Below are positions 25,691 through 37,019 of a DNA stretch of 64,000 nucleotides, in pieces; positions within the stretch are counted from its first letter, which is position 1; each line of letters starts with the position of its first letter. The stretch covers positions 25,921,749 through 25,985,748 of the forward strand of contig NC_133237.1 of NCBI RefSeq assembly GCF_040436345.1, in the 5' to 3' direction. The translations under genes were made by a program, and so were the position numbers. The notes beneath the pieces were generated by a model that was given only the letters and a program-made list of their open reading frames with translations, ran no database searches and was not told the DNA's origin. The DNA comes from Pagrus major. Lineage: Eukaryota > Chordata > Actinopteri > Spariformes > Sparidae.

Positions 25691-26292
25691 CGGGCTGGTA
25701 GGTAGAGCGTCATAGTTTGAAGCTCAAGGCCGCTAACAAAGCTGCCAAATTGGACGAGTTGGGAGTGAGATCGTGTCGCAATTTGTTGCAACTCTGGCCA
25801 CTTAAAATCCACGCCATTTAAAACAATTATTTAATTTGAGCCCTCACGTCAACACAAAGTTGAATCGAGGACCTTTTTTGACGATATTTTCTGTATTTTC
25901 TATGATTCATTCATGCTGCAGAGAATATCTGTCTGTAAAGGTAAGAAAATCTCTCCTGCACGTACAAATTCCAGTAAAAATAAGTTCCCCTTACGCCCCC
26001 CAGTCATGGTTTTGGTTGCATCCTTTTGTATCAATTGCTTACTTTGAACAATGCATCATGGAAAAAGCTTTATTTCTGGCGTTTAAACAAAGGCCAGAGT
26101 TAAGCAAAGAGCAGATTGATTTATGGCATCGTGTGTTGCTAAAACAATAAGATGTCCTGGAGGAAAAAAACAAAAAACATCCCCGGAGATGAACTTGCTG
26201 AATGCTCTTCAAAACAACATGGTTTGGGGTGTGTGTTATTGCGATGGAAGATGGATTGGAGTCTGGCTTATTTTGCCAGGAGTCAGGTGTGG

Positions 26293-26318
26293 GGTGGAGG
26301 TGGAGGTGGAGGTGGAGG
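26293..26318. repeat. (GGTGGA)n short tandem repeat
   Basis: About four hexamer units in a G-rich strand. Confidence 0.85.
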
Positions 26319-26424
26319 GAAGAGGAGGAGGAGGTGGGGTTGGTGCATCGGCGCTGGGGGTGAGGTGGGGGTTTAGGCTCATTTCCAACCCCAGCCTGAA
26401 GTCAGTGCTGGGCTGGGTTGTTGG

Positions 26425-26427
<3 letters not shown>

Positions 26428-26470
<43 letters not shown>
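26428..26470. repeat. (TG)n microsatellite
   Basis: About 21 TG units, followed at 26490-26503 by a long G run. Confidence 0.95.
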
Positions 26471-26472
<2 letters not shown>

Positions 26473-26889
26473 GGCTGGGGTGGGTGGGTGGTTGGGGGGG
26501 GGGGATTACACTGTCACACTGTTCATACTGTTTATGCATACCAGGCCACTGTGAGTGCCTCTTTGTCGCGTAAGTGTTTACTTGAATTTATTTTGGGAGA
26601 ATTCCACATGACCGGGACGGAGATCTCTATAAATTATGGAATCGAGCGCTTTGTGTAATGATAACTTCTGTCAGTTAGTCAGGCTGTGTGACAGTGTTTT
26701 TAAGAGTGTGTAAATACAGGGGTGGTGGTGAAAGAGGGAGAGGGGTGTCTGCGTGTTGAAAGGTGCTGCAGACTTTTTTCGTGTTCATTTAGTCTCCTCA
26801 GCAAGAACAATAACAATGCTTTAAGAATGAGCTTCTTACACCACGCGCCTCACTTTGCTCAGCACCAGAACCAGAACCAGCGCTGGAAC

Positions 26890-27600
26890 GTACTCTGACT
26901 ACTTATATACATACGTATAAAGTAGTAAAAGTCTTCAAGTGTCTGGAATTAAATGTAGTTAAGTATCAATAAATGTAATGAAGTAAAAGTAAATTCAACA
27001 AATATCTACATGTTTGTTCATGTATACTGTAAACTGTTGGATGACCGATACTCGTGGCCGCTCAGATCCAATATTCAACGTGTTTTTTTGTCTGATAAAT
27101 TAATTTAAAAATGCATTCAATCTTTAAAGTAACTAGTAACTAAAGCTATCAAATAAATGTAATGGAGTAAAAAGTACAAGCATGTCAGAATTATACTTAA
27201 AGGTGCAGTATGCAGTTTTAAGACCTTCATTGTCTGATTTTTTTCTGCCTAAACAAACTAAATAAACAAACTCTTTGTTTTCATGACTGAATAAACAAAC
27301 TGACGTTAAAGGACAACATACTGTTTTACTTTGTTTATATGTGGCGGACCCTGCCACCTTTCTGGCTTCAAACAGTGTTCTGGGACCTTATTTTCCTCTG
27401 AGAGCAGCTTGTTTATTCGGTTATGGACAGAGTTTGTATTATTGCCTCATTAATATTGTAGATATTAAAATTCTGTGTTTGAATTTCTTCTCCAAAACTA
27501 CTTGGTGCCTCTTTAAGTACAGTAGATGAGCAAATGTACTTAATTACTCAAGTACTATACTTAAATATAATGTACTTTAGTCAAATATTTCCGATTTTTG
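26890..27600. repeat. Family C MITE relic split by another element
   Basis: The left part (to about 27194) and right part (from 27519) share ACTAGTAACTAAAG and AATGGAGTAAAAAGTACAA with the intact copy at 8367-8747. They are separated by the element at 27195-27518. Confidence 0.55.
27195..27518 (+). mobile_element. Short inverted-repeat element (family E), copy 1
   Basis: It begins ACTTAAAGGTGCAGTATGC and ends in the complement of ACTTAAAGAGGCACC. It contains TGGCGGACCCTGCCAC, whose complement occurs in copy 2 at 52225-52420. Confidence 0.65.
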
Positions 27601-27671
27601 CTAATATACGCTTCGGCTCTGCATGCAAAATGATTGCATGTGTTATAAGAGCCATTTGATTCACATTCCTC

Positions 27672-28025
27672 TACTAGAATGGCACTCAGTAGAGCGTATA
27701 CCTCCACGAAGGCCCAACAGTCCCCCTTTTAATTCCATCAAGCCTCATCTACTACTAAATAAAACATATTTAAATCCACTAGATCCAGATATTTATTTGG
27801 ACTCACTTATAGATACCAGTCACCTAAATACACCAGATTTTTTTCATTAAGATCAACTAATTAGTCCCTGAGAAATAAACGAAAATGTTGAAAAAAGTCC
27901 TATTTTGCAGTATTAAAGACATAAAGTTTAATTAAAAGTTACTGTGGTCTGTTCTGGGTCGAGACACATCCTCCATCAAGGTTTTGTGGAAATCAGCTCA
28001 GTAGTTTTTGTGTAATCCTGCTGAC
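27672..28025 (-). repeat. Dispersed repeat family D, inverted copy
   Basis: It starts CTAGAATGGCACTCAGTAGA, the complement of the family end, followed by GCGTATACCTCC. Confidence 0.7.
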
Positions 28026-28559
28026 AATATTGCGCATTAACCCACAAAACATGGCAACAGCTCACTGGATAGAAGTCAATAACAACACTAACTGAATGAG
28101 ACCACGTTGCTGCTAATTGTTCATTATTTTTCCGTCATTAACTGAATGATTAATCACACTTTTCTTATCGTTATGGTTACAGCTCACCAGTTGTTCACCC
28201 TACACTTGTGGAAGGCTTAGGTGCAAAAAATATGCAATTTTTCACATTATTGTCAACATCTGTGTACAAAAAGTTGGAAAAGCGACAGCAGATAATAAAT
28301 AATCAACACCCTAAAAGGTTGATAATAAAACTCGCTGACTGACTACAACCGTTAGATGTTGGAGCTCCTTTAGTTCGTCTCGATGCTCTCCACATTGATT
28401 TTACATTCGTTGGGCCTCAGGCTTATAATGGCAAAGAAAACACTGCATGTTACACAACAGCTACCAAAGATTAATACAACAGAGCGGCCCTTGCTGGGGG
28501 GCCTCCGCTGCTGAGAAGTGATGGTGAAACTGGTGAAGCTGACTGGCTGTATTGTCCTC

Positions 28560-28930
28560 CGTCCTGTCAGAGGGCCACGCCGCTGTTACTCAGAGATTAT
28601 TTGATTTAAACGACTAAGTGCCAAATCAAAAGCCGAGTTATTCTGCGGTCGCCTCCAGCCCGGTTCTGGCCCTTCGGAGTCTGTGGGTTCAGAGACACAC
28701 ACCGCATCGCACAGCCAATTCATACATACACCCAATACCTATAAAGACCTGAGGCAAATCAAATGGAATGGAGTGGCTGAAATTTAATCGCCGGCCATGC
28801 GGCGAGCGCGTTGGCATGTCAGAGGCATGTAGCGTTATCAAGATGATCAGATGAGGACGCGGTGGAAACGGAGGACATCTACATTTCTCTTGGCAAGAAC
28901 TTGAAATTAGAAACTGTGGTCGCAGATAAC
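28560..28930. other. Repeat-poor block, candidate regulatory element
   Basis: Complex non-coding sequence, relatively CpG-containing, flanked on both sides by repeats. It is among the most element-like blocks between noggin and cbx2. Conservation not testable here. Confidence 0.33.
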
Positions 28931-29599
28931 CGAAAAACTGGAGCCATTGTTGAGGAATAAAACCTGCGAGGTGTCGTTTTATTATCACAGAGAGGAGACT
29001 GTTGTGTTGTGGGAGCCTTTAGCGTGGAACAAGTCTGAACATTTAAAATACTTTAAATGTAAGGATCTAATCTCAAGTGTGTAAACTCACAGATTACATA
29101 ATTATGGTTAATTAAGAAACTGATGCACTCCTGGGTCTTTACCTTCAAGTGCAGCAGCACCATCTAGTGGTTGTTGCAGCACATGTGCGCATATGTTGAC
29201 TTGCAGTGGAGATCAGATCGTCCACTCGGTCTCTAGCATCTGGTTTTCTCCTTAACAGATGTGACTTATACACAATAAATCAGTCTTTATGAAGTCTGTG
29301 GCATCTGTGGAAAAGCCAAACATAATGCTGAAAGTAGAGATACAATAATTACTTCCATCATCCTTCTGTTTTCTTTATAAACTGATTAGTTTGTCTGAAA
29401 TGGGAGAAATTGACAGGAGACGAATTGGTTGTTTGGTCCGACAAACAATCCGAAAAATCAGAAGATATTTAATGGACATTGCTAGAAAACAAAGATAAGT
29501 CAAAATTCCTCACATTTCAGAGGCTGGAGCCTGATTATCTTTTTTCACCGATGTCTCAGAACCGTCCCAAAAATCTAAATGTTGTTTATTTCCTCCTCC

Positions 29600-29848
29600 C
29601 TGGTTAGTTGGACCCCATTAACTTTTGGTGCAGATTTGGATACAGGAATTTAACTTTCTTTAACATTGCGAGGGCATTTTCTGACATTTTCTGTTAATTT
29701 CTCAGGGAATAATACATGAATCTTTAGTACAATGTCATGCAGATCCAAATAATCATGTTTAATTTGATATTGGATTAGGTTTGATTGATTTAAAGGGGAC
29801 TGTTGGGCCTTGGAGGAGGTATGCGCTCTACTGAGTGCCATTCTAGTT
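29600..29848 (+). repeat. Dispersed repeat family D, copy
   Basis: It carries TTTCTCAGGGAATAATACAT and ends TGAGTGCCATTCTAGTTT. Confidence 0.75.
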
Positions 29849-29859
29849 TACTTTCTCAT

Positions 29860-30450
29860 CCTTTATAGTTGTTAGTTAGTAGTATTAACAGTCAAAGCAG
29901 AAGTACTTTAGTTATTTATTGTTTAATGCTTCACCTTCCAGAGCTGTTACGAGTACAAGTACAGTTACATTACTGAAATATTACTCAGTTACAAGTTAAA
30001 CTGCTGGTATAAAAATGCCAAATCACACAAAATACTTATTTCTACATAATATTGTTTTAAGTAAAAGTACAGTGTTAATCTCAAACTCTACTCAGAGTAT
30101 TAATTTACCTTTTAACTGTTGATGTTTGATGCATTATCAATAGCAGGCGTTCAATCAAACTCTCCAAACCCTTTTGTGGGTTTTTTTTGTCTGTATGTCA
30201 GTTTTCATTGGCCTGTTTGTGATCAGATCGTCTTATTGGCTACAAAAATGCAGATGAGAGGTTTAGATATCAAGTCAAATTGTACACAGTACTCAGTTAA
30301 TGATTTTAAAAAAGTAACTAAGTAGATTATGTGGTTTAATGCAAATTGAAGTGCCAGTAAAAATAGACAAAGTGCAAAACAAATGACCTAATTACAGTAA
30401 TTTGAGTACCTCAGTAATCAGTTACTTCCACCCCCAGCATTCAAAGTATG
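29860..30450. repeat. Family C-like fragment
   Basis: Degraded words such as GAGTACAAGTACAGTTACAT and AGTAATCAGTTACTTCCACC. Confidence 0.4.
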
Positions 30451-30949
30451 TTGACGTCCAAACTCAGCTGATTTATTTACTGTCAACTCATATTAAACTG
30501 CTTGATGTTCCCTCTGTCACTCTCTGTCTCGCTGTGTTTAGCTGCTAGCTCTTTTTTAGCCAAACACACATCACATCACAGCTTCCCACCGGCTGCTATA
30601 AACCAGCCCTCCTGCTGATTTCAACTGATTCGTTTACAAAAAGAGAGATTTTAATGCTTCATGTTTCCATCATCGGTCTTGCACACAGTAGCCAGCCAGC
30701 GATAGTAACTATAGTAACAGCATGAGAAACCCCCCACTCTGCTTTAAACTCAGCGCTCGGTTCAGTTTGTCATTTGCAAAGCGTTAGTTCTACATACTCA
30801 TGCATAACATTCCTTTCATCCTCGGGTACAATCTGTTCATACCAAAGGCATTTTTCTATCATCCCCGCAGCTGGAAAACAGCAAATGTTTGGCATTTTTG
30901 TGCCTGATTAAAAGAAAAGAAAAAAAACCCAAGTCAAGACATAAGTAGG

Positions 30950-32420
30950 TTGTACCATTTTATTAGTTAAATTGACAAGTGGCACAATACAAAGGATTGA
31001 TGACACTGTCCTACCCTGAAAGGCTCTGGATTTGAAATAAATAGATTGTAAAGAGAACGTTCCATTGAGATGGTTAGTAGATCTAAAAAAAAAAAACAAC
31101 AAAAGACTGAAACTGGAAATATGACAAGTTTGTTCTTGTCATTGAGAAATCAGATGCAATAAAAAACAATTTCATATAAACACCTTGCATTACCCCATAG
31201 CCTATCACACGCTGGTGAGAGATGACTTTGAAATGGATACGCTGGAGCTTTATTGACCATTTTCACCTGTAATACGAGAATCCACGCCTTTTTGTTTTGC
31301 AGTTTATCCCGAATGGAAAGTATTCTTCCATCTTTAACCCGTCTTATTGTTTCAATAAGACATCAAATATCTGTCTCTGTTTCATACATTTGTTGTGCTT
31401 CCAGCTTCTGTTTCAAAACAACACAGACGAGATGAAAAAAAAAAGCGTCCAGTCTCCGTGCTATGCTCTGGGGGTACTCCTTTATTGAACGACCTGAAAT
31501 TCTAGCTATCTTTGGGGTAATGCCTTTGTGTTTAGTCTTTTGAGAGAAAGAAAAAGGCACAGTCTGCAGAGCAGGATTAGACAGAAGAGTTCAGTCGAAG
31601 TGCTTGGTTGCTGAACTCCTCTCGAGGGAGCAGAAAGTAGCGCACATTGTTGTGGTTTCTTTTCCGTTACATCAGATAAAAACCTTTTTTTTTTCTTCTT
31701 CTCTGGGAGGCCGGGCCTGCAGCTCCTGAACCCATGCAGGCGGGTGAAATGAGACGTCTGCAGCTGCAAGTTAAAAAAAAAACAAAAAAAACCCTGGTGT
31801 TTCAGTTCTCGACATCTTGAAACACCAGCAGCAACAGACAGAATGAAATCTGGTGTTTTTGTGGTCGGCGACAAACAAAGCTGAGTGGTTAACTGTCAGG
31901 CTTTGTCCACACCCAACCTCTCCCACAGCGGTTTTTAAAGGCCGTTGCCATGAAAAGCTCTCGCTCCTCTCGGAAGCCTCGTCAGGTTGTTATGTCCACG
32001 ATCATCCTGCCGTGTCAACACAAGCACTTACTCTCGGGTTTTTGTCCAAGTTATTTACAAGTCTGCTGGTGAAAACCTTGAACTGATGCAGGAGTAGAAG
32101 AGCAAAACCTCAGCCGGTCTTATCTCGACACCGGGGAGGAGCACAGATACTGTATCTGACTCCCCCACATGCTTCAGCCCGTTTGGAAAATCAAGCTGAT
32201 AAACCGCCCGCACTGTGGAATGAAACTTCTCTCCAAGGCTATAATGGTGCACGCAGTTCAACACAGCTGGTCGCTGGTACTAACGAGCGTGAGTCCAATA
32301 CATTTAGAGCTATATAAAAACAATTATATGGACACGATAATGGTATACCCTGGAGGGACAGGCTGTCCAGTCCCACGAGAATTGAATATACATATGCAGC
32401 AAACGTCGAAATAAACATAA
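30950..32420 (-). other. Possible distal 3' UTR or conserved region downstream of cbx2
   Basis: This repeat-poor stretch lies 1.2-2.6 kb past the cbx2 stop. Several minus-strand AATAAA signals are present (complement near 31249, and near 31480). It could be a long cbx2 3' UTR interrupted by the foldback element at 32606-33172, or separate regulatory DNA. Nothing in it codes convincingly. Confidence 0.3.
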
Positions 32421-32605
32421 AAGAGGTAGCTAATTTATGAAACATTAAAAAAATAAACAATACTATATACTAAGAATTAAAACTGGTTTACATTAGCTAT
32501 TGATTGATATGGATTCACAACACTGGACACATTATGAACTATATGTCTGCTACCCATCAAAGAAGCTAGCCCTCCTGCTCATGTCTACCCTTTTTACTTC
32601 TTTAC

Positions 32606-33172
32606 TAAAGGAACAGTTCACCCAGAAATTAAAATCCAGTCATTATCTACCCACCCTCATGCTGATGGTGAAGTTTCGTAGTACATGAAACATTTCTGGA
32701 GCTTCACAGCAAAAAAGGGTTGCAGCATTCTCCTAAACAGCTGAAGTAGCTGGAGACTTGTTTTAAAACCTAAAAAACAATTGATAAATTAACATAAAAA
32801 TTGCTACATACAGCTCATCCAAGTCTCTGGAAGCCCCGAGATCCCAAACTGATTCGAAAAGACACTTCAAACTGGGCGCTAACGCTTTTAGCTTCGCAGC
32901 TACAGCGATGATTTTGGGGTGTATGTGTGTAAACATCTTTCAAAATCAATTTGGACTCTCTGGTTTTCTGGAGACTTGGATTATGCCAGACGATGAAGTC
33001 ATTTAATTCATTTATTTTCTGTTTTATTACATTATAAATCGACTCCCCAGCTACTTCAGTTGTTTAGGAGAACGCTGCAACACTGTTTCTGCTGTGCAAC
33101 TCCAGAAATCAGCATCAGGGTGAGGAGATAATGACTGATTTTTTTTAATTTTATGGTGCACTCTCCCTTTAA
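32606..33172. mobile_element. Foldback element (family A), copy 3
   Basis: It opens AAAGGAACAGTTCACCCAG and closes with ATAATGACTGATTT...CTCTCCCTTTAAG. Both long arms are recognisable. It lies about 420 bases downstream of the cbx2 stop codon. Confidence 0.75.
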
Positions 33173-33591
33173 GACATTCCTCTCATCTGTTGTGTTTTAT
33201 GTTATAAAGAAAAACTGAGTCACGAGCAACATGAATGTTTGTATGAATGTTTGACGTAGATTCAAAAACCTACATTTGGAGTTTTATCTTGATATTTAGA
33301 AATGGATGTGATGAATAAGTTATTGTAACAAATACACGTTTGGCTTTGAAATGCAGCCTCGTGCATTTCTGCTCCTCCGTTTTTCTGAATCATTTGTAGA
33401 CATGAGAAAATAAATAATCACAATCAATAACTGATAACTGTTTATCTTTCTTTTTTTTAACCTAAAAAATTGGTCTTTCCTAAAAAGAAGATGAAGAGCA
33501 AATGAACTCGGGGGAATTCTCCGGCCAAATGTTTATCCAATTCCCCCCGAACCCACAAAATCCCGTCTGGTTTGTACTGTCTGGAGTTCTG

Positions 33592-34920
33592 TCAGTAGTT
33601 GCGGATGCTGAAGAAGCCCACACTGGTTGGCGACTCCTTGACTGTGACCGTAACAAGATTAGCAGTGACATCCGTTACGAACACATGCTCTATGAGACTC
33701 CGTGTGGGCTTCCAGTCCTGGTTCTGGACCGTGACTGAGGGATTCTGTCCAGCGTAGTCCTGGTCGGACTCTGAGCTGCTCTCGTCTTCGCCCGTGCTCA
33801 TGTCGTTCATTTTGGCTTTCTTGCCGTCTTTGGGGGCCGATCTGTCCTGCTGGCTCTGGACCTCCGTGGAGGATTTCTGCACGCTGCTCTTCTCCAGCCT
33901 GCCTTGGACTCTGGGGGTCTGGATTTCTGTCGCCTCCTTGACCTTGTCTGCTCCGGGCTGGTTCTTCCTCGCCTGCAGTCTTCCAGGGGTCGCTAGACTC
34001 TTTGGAGGATTATACTCCTGATTCGTGACAGTAGTTTTCCTTGCTGGGTTTGTTGCGTTTCTCAGGCCTGACGCTGGGGTGGTGCCGTTTCCAGGAGCAT
34101 CATTGCTCTGCACCAGTTTGTTCTGAAGGTTGAGAGGCTGAAGGCCAGAACCTTGGTTGGAGGGGGCGTTCTTGGATGGTAAGGCTGCCACTGCTTTAGT
34201 ATTGGGTATCCGCTGCAGCGTTGACACAGGGGACTGGGGTTTCTTTTGTCCATTGGGGGAACTTAGTGTATGCTGAGTGGTTCCTTGAATCGGGTGTTTG
34301 GATGTATTCAAATTCAACGCTGCTACTCCTTTTGATTTACTAGCAGCTGCTTTCAAATCCAGACTCGTCCCGCTGTTCATGCTGGAGATGGACACTTTAC
34401 CCTCTGTGACGTTTCTGCTCTGGTTGGATTTGTTCATGGCGGGGGAGGCCGGTTGGACTGACCTGGCGGATCCCACGGAGCTTTTCACAGCAGCCCCAGC
34501 CTGGGCCAGAGAGCTCCTGGTTTGACCACCCGCTGGCTCCCGACCCGAGCCTCGATGGAAGCCCATGAAGGTGAAGCTCGCCGGGTGAACCGGCTTCTTG
34601 ATCGCTCCTGGAAGATCTGTATCTTTGGACATTTTGCGAGGGCCCTTGTTCTGTTGAAATTCCTTCACGTCGGGGGGCAGAGGTTTCCTGCTCCGTTTCT
34701 TTGGGGGCTCCTGTTTTGCCACGACAATCTGCGCCTTCTTCTGCGGGACAGGATGAAGGTCTCGCGTTCTGGCGCTCGGGTTGGCCGGTTTGACGTGGCT
34801 GTCGTCGTCATCGTCGTCTGATGAGGATGAAGAGGAGGAGCAGGAGGACGAGGAATCAGAGGACGATGATGAGGAGCCAGATGAAGAGCTGCTTGACTTT
34901 TGAACCTCAGGCAAATTTTC
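33592..34920 (-). CDS. cbx2: cbx2 last coding exon (linker and Cbox)
   Basis: It encodes residues 85-526: the serine/aspartate tract, a long low-complexity linker rich in Ser, Asn, Gln and Lys, and the Cbox with [20 protein letters not shown]. The acceptor is TTTTAG at 34921. The stop codon is at 33592-33594. Confidence 0.95.
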   Translation of the reverse strand, partial: ENLPEVQKSSSSSSGSSSSSSDSSSSCSSSSSSSDDDDDDSHVKPANPSARTRDLHPVPQKKAQIVVAKQEPPKKRSRKPLPPDVKEFQQNKGPRKMSKDTDLPGAIKKPVHPASFTFMGFHRGSGREPAGGQTRSSLAQAGAAVKSSVGSARSVQPASPAMNKSNQSRNVTEGKVSISSMNSGTSLDLKAAASKSKGVAALNLNTSKHPIQGTTQHTLSSPNGQKKPQSPVSTLQRIPNTKAVAALPSKNAPSNQGSGLQPLNLQNKLVQSNDAPGNGTTPASGLRNATNPARKTTVTNQEYNPPKSLATPGRLQARKNQPGADKVKEATEIQTPRVQGRLEKSSVQKSSTEVQSQQDRSAPKDGKKAKMNDMSTGEDESSSESDQDYAGQNPSVTVQNQDWKPTRSLIEHVFVTDVTANLVTVTVKESPTSVGFFSIRNY

Positions 34921-36611
34921 CTAAAATTAAGAGAAAATATTAAAAAACTGAGCACTCAATTGTCAACGAATCATATTTCTGCTTTGAGTTGCACTTACTA
35001 GGATTTTCCGTGGTCGTCCCCTCGGCCTTTTTCCTTTCTTACGTATCAGAAGCTCCTTTTCTTGCTCTCTATAAAAAACACATTTCAACAAATGCTCAAT
35101 GAGGGTTTCACGAGTATACACCAACTAAAACTCTTATTTTTGAGGACTGTTTGATTAAATTAAATTTGATTAAAACGTGAAGCAGATAGCCAAAGACAGC
35201 AGATACAAAGACACAAAATGTTTCCTACAGTTGATGTTTCATCATACTTTCTGACGTAAACAAATCAAAATCACAGCCAAAAAATGCTCCATCTATACTC
35301 ATCATAACTACAGACCAGTGACTGGTGTGTTACTGTCTCGATCAGGACACTCACTTCTTGTTGAAAGCAGCCAACAGTCTCGGGTCAAGGATGTTTTCTT
35401 GCGGCTCCCAGCTGTTGTGTCTGAAATAAGATTGACAAGAACAGCGTCAAACCTCGCAGTCGAGATAAAGAAGCCCAGAAAGGTTAAATCTACCCTCCAG
35501 CCCCAGCAGTGACCCCGAGTTTAGGAAAAAATGGCTGTTCAACAGACTCAGTGGCTCCAGCAGCCATGAATGTACCAAAAGGCAAACCTGCATGTTAGCT
35601 GAGACTAATTATATAAGGATCGGTTGAGAAAGATCATTCAAGTCGGCTCGAAAGAGGCCAAGAATTATAATCTATTATACAACAGTAATAAATCATAAAT
35701 ACTTCCTTTAAAAACAGACAAATACACCAGCAGGACACAGATGTGTATCTTGTCACTTGTAAATAATGTTGGTCTTTACAACAGTCAACAGTCAAACAAA
35801 CAGGTTAGCCTTCACGTGAAAGGTTCACATGCAGTGTAAATAATTTGAACAAGTCCAATCTTGGCTTCACCTGGAACAATTTCCAACCGCGAAACAATCT
35901 CAAAGTCACGCCCGACGCTACAACGTGACCGGCCAACTGTGCAAAGGGTGAGAAGTTCGCCAGCTTTTTGAATTCCACATCCAAAAAATGAAATTTTAAC
36001 AAGCTTTGTGCTCGGTTTGCCGAGGTTGTAAATAGGATCCAAGGCGGGGAAATTTTCAGGGGGGTTGTTACAGAAATATGTGGGGAATTATTTGGGAAAG
36101 TTCAGCTCTTTCAGTGAAACATCACAGGCGGTGCTTTACAACTTTACCTCCCACAGCGACCGAGTCAGATTCAGTTTTGAGTTATTTTAAATTTTCCACG
36201 GTGAGAACGACTCTGAACACACCAGGAAGGAAGCACATTTTTAGGTCGTGGAAGAGCTCTGAGATTAATAGGAAGTCATGAAAATAACAGCGGAGTTTCT
36301 CTCACACAGCAAAAAATAACCTTTTATTTCCATTTGCACCCGTGCGTTGTGACAAAATCCAGCGTTAACCGCCAAGTGTGTGTCCCATTTTGCTTTTCTG
36401 TATCTGTACTACACTCTCCCAACTATATTTCAAATTAAAGCACGTGTTAGGAGAATAAAAAAACTACAAATACGAACTACAAACTGTCCACTGATCTGAA
36501 ATACGTGCATGTGTAGTGACCTTTTCCTTTTCCTCGTCACTTGTTGTTGAATAGCCTTTTCTGATCAGCAGTCACCAGTGAAATAATCAACCCCCACCCC
36601 TTTTTCCCTGC

Positions 36612-36668
<57 letters not shown>

Positions 36669-36955
36669 GGATGTGGTTCTAACAGAAAGCCATGGAGCTG
36701 GCAGGCAACAGTGTGCATTGATGGTGGATTACAGCAACAATGTGGAGAGAACAGAAAGGGCAAGTGACAAGAAATGAAGGCAGGCTGCTGCCCCACAAGG
36801 AGCAAGCTAAATGCAGAATAAAAATTTAATAAAAAAAAATTTAAAAAAAACACTTCAGAAGTGGAGTTATGTAACACTGAATAAACTGCTTATTAATCTA
36901 ATATTAAATAATCCTGGGAAATTTGACATAGTGGTTGTTTTTTTAGGGGGGGGGG

Positions 36956-37019
<64 letters not shown>

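Noticed and set aside
33794-34821. Plus-strand frames opposite cbx2
   Set aside because: They mirror the compositionally biased last exon of cbx2.
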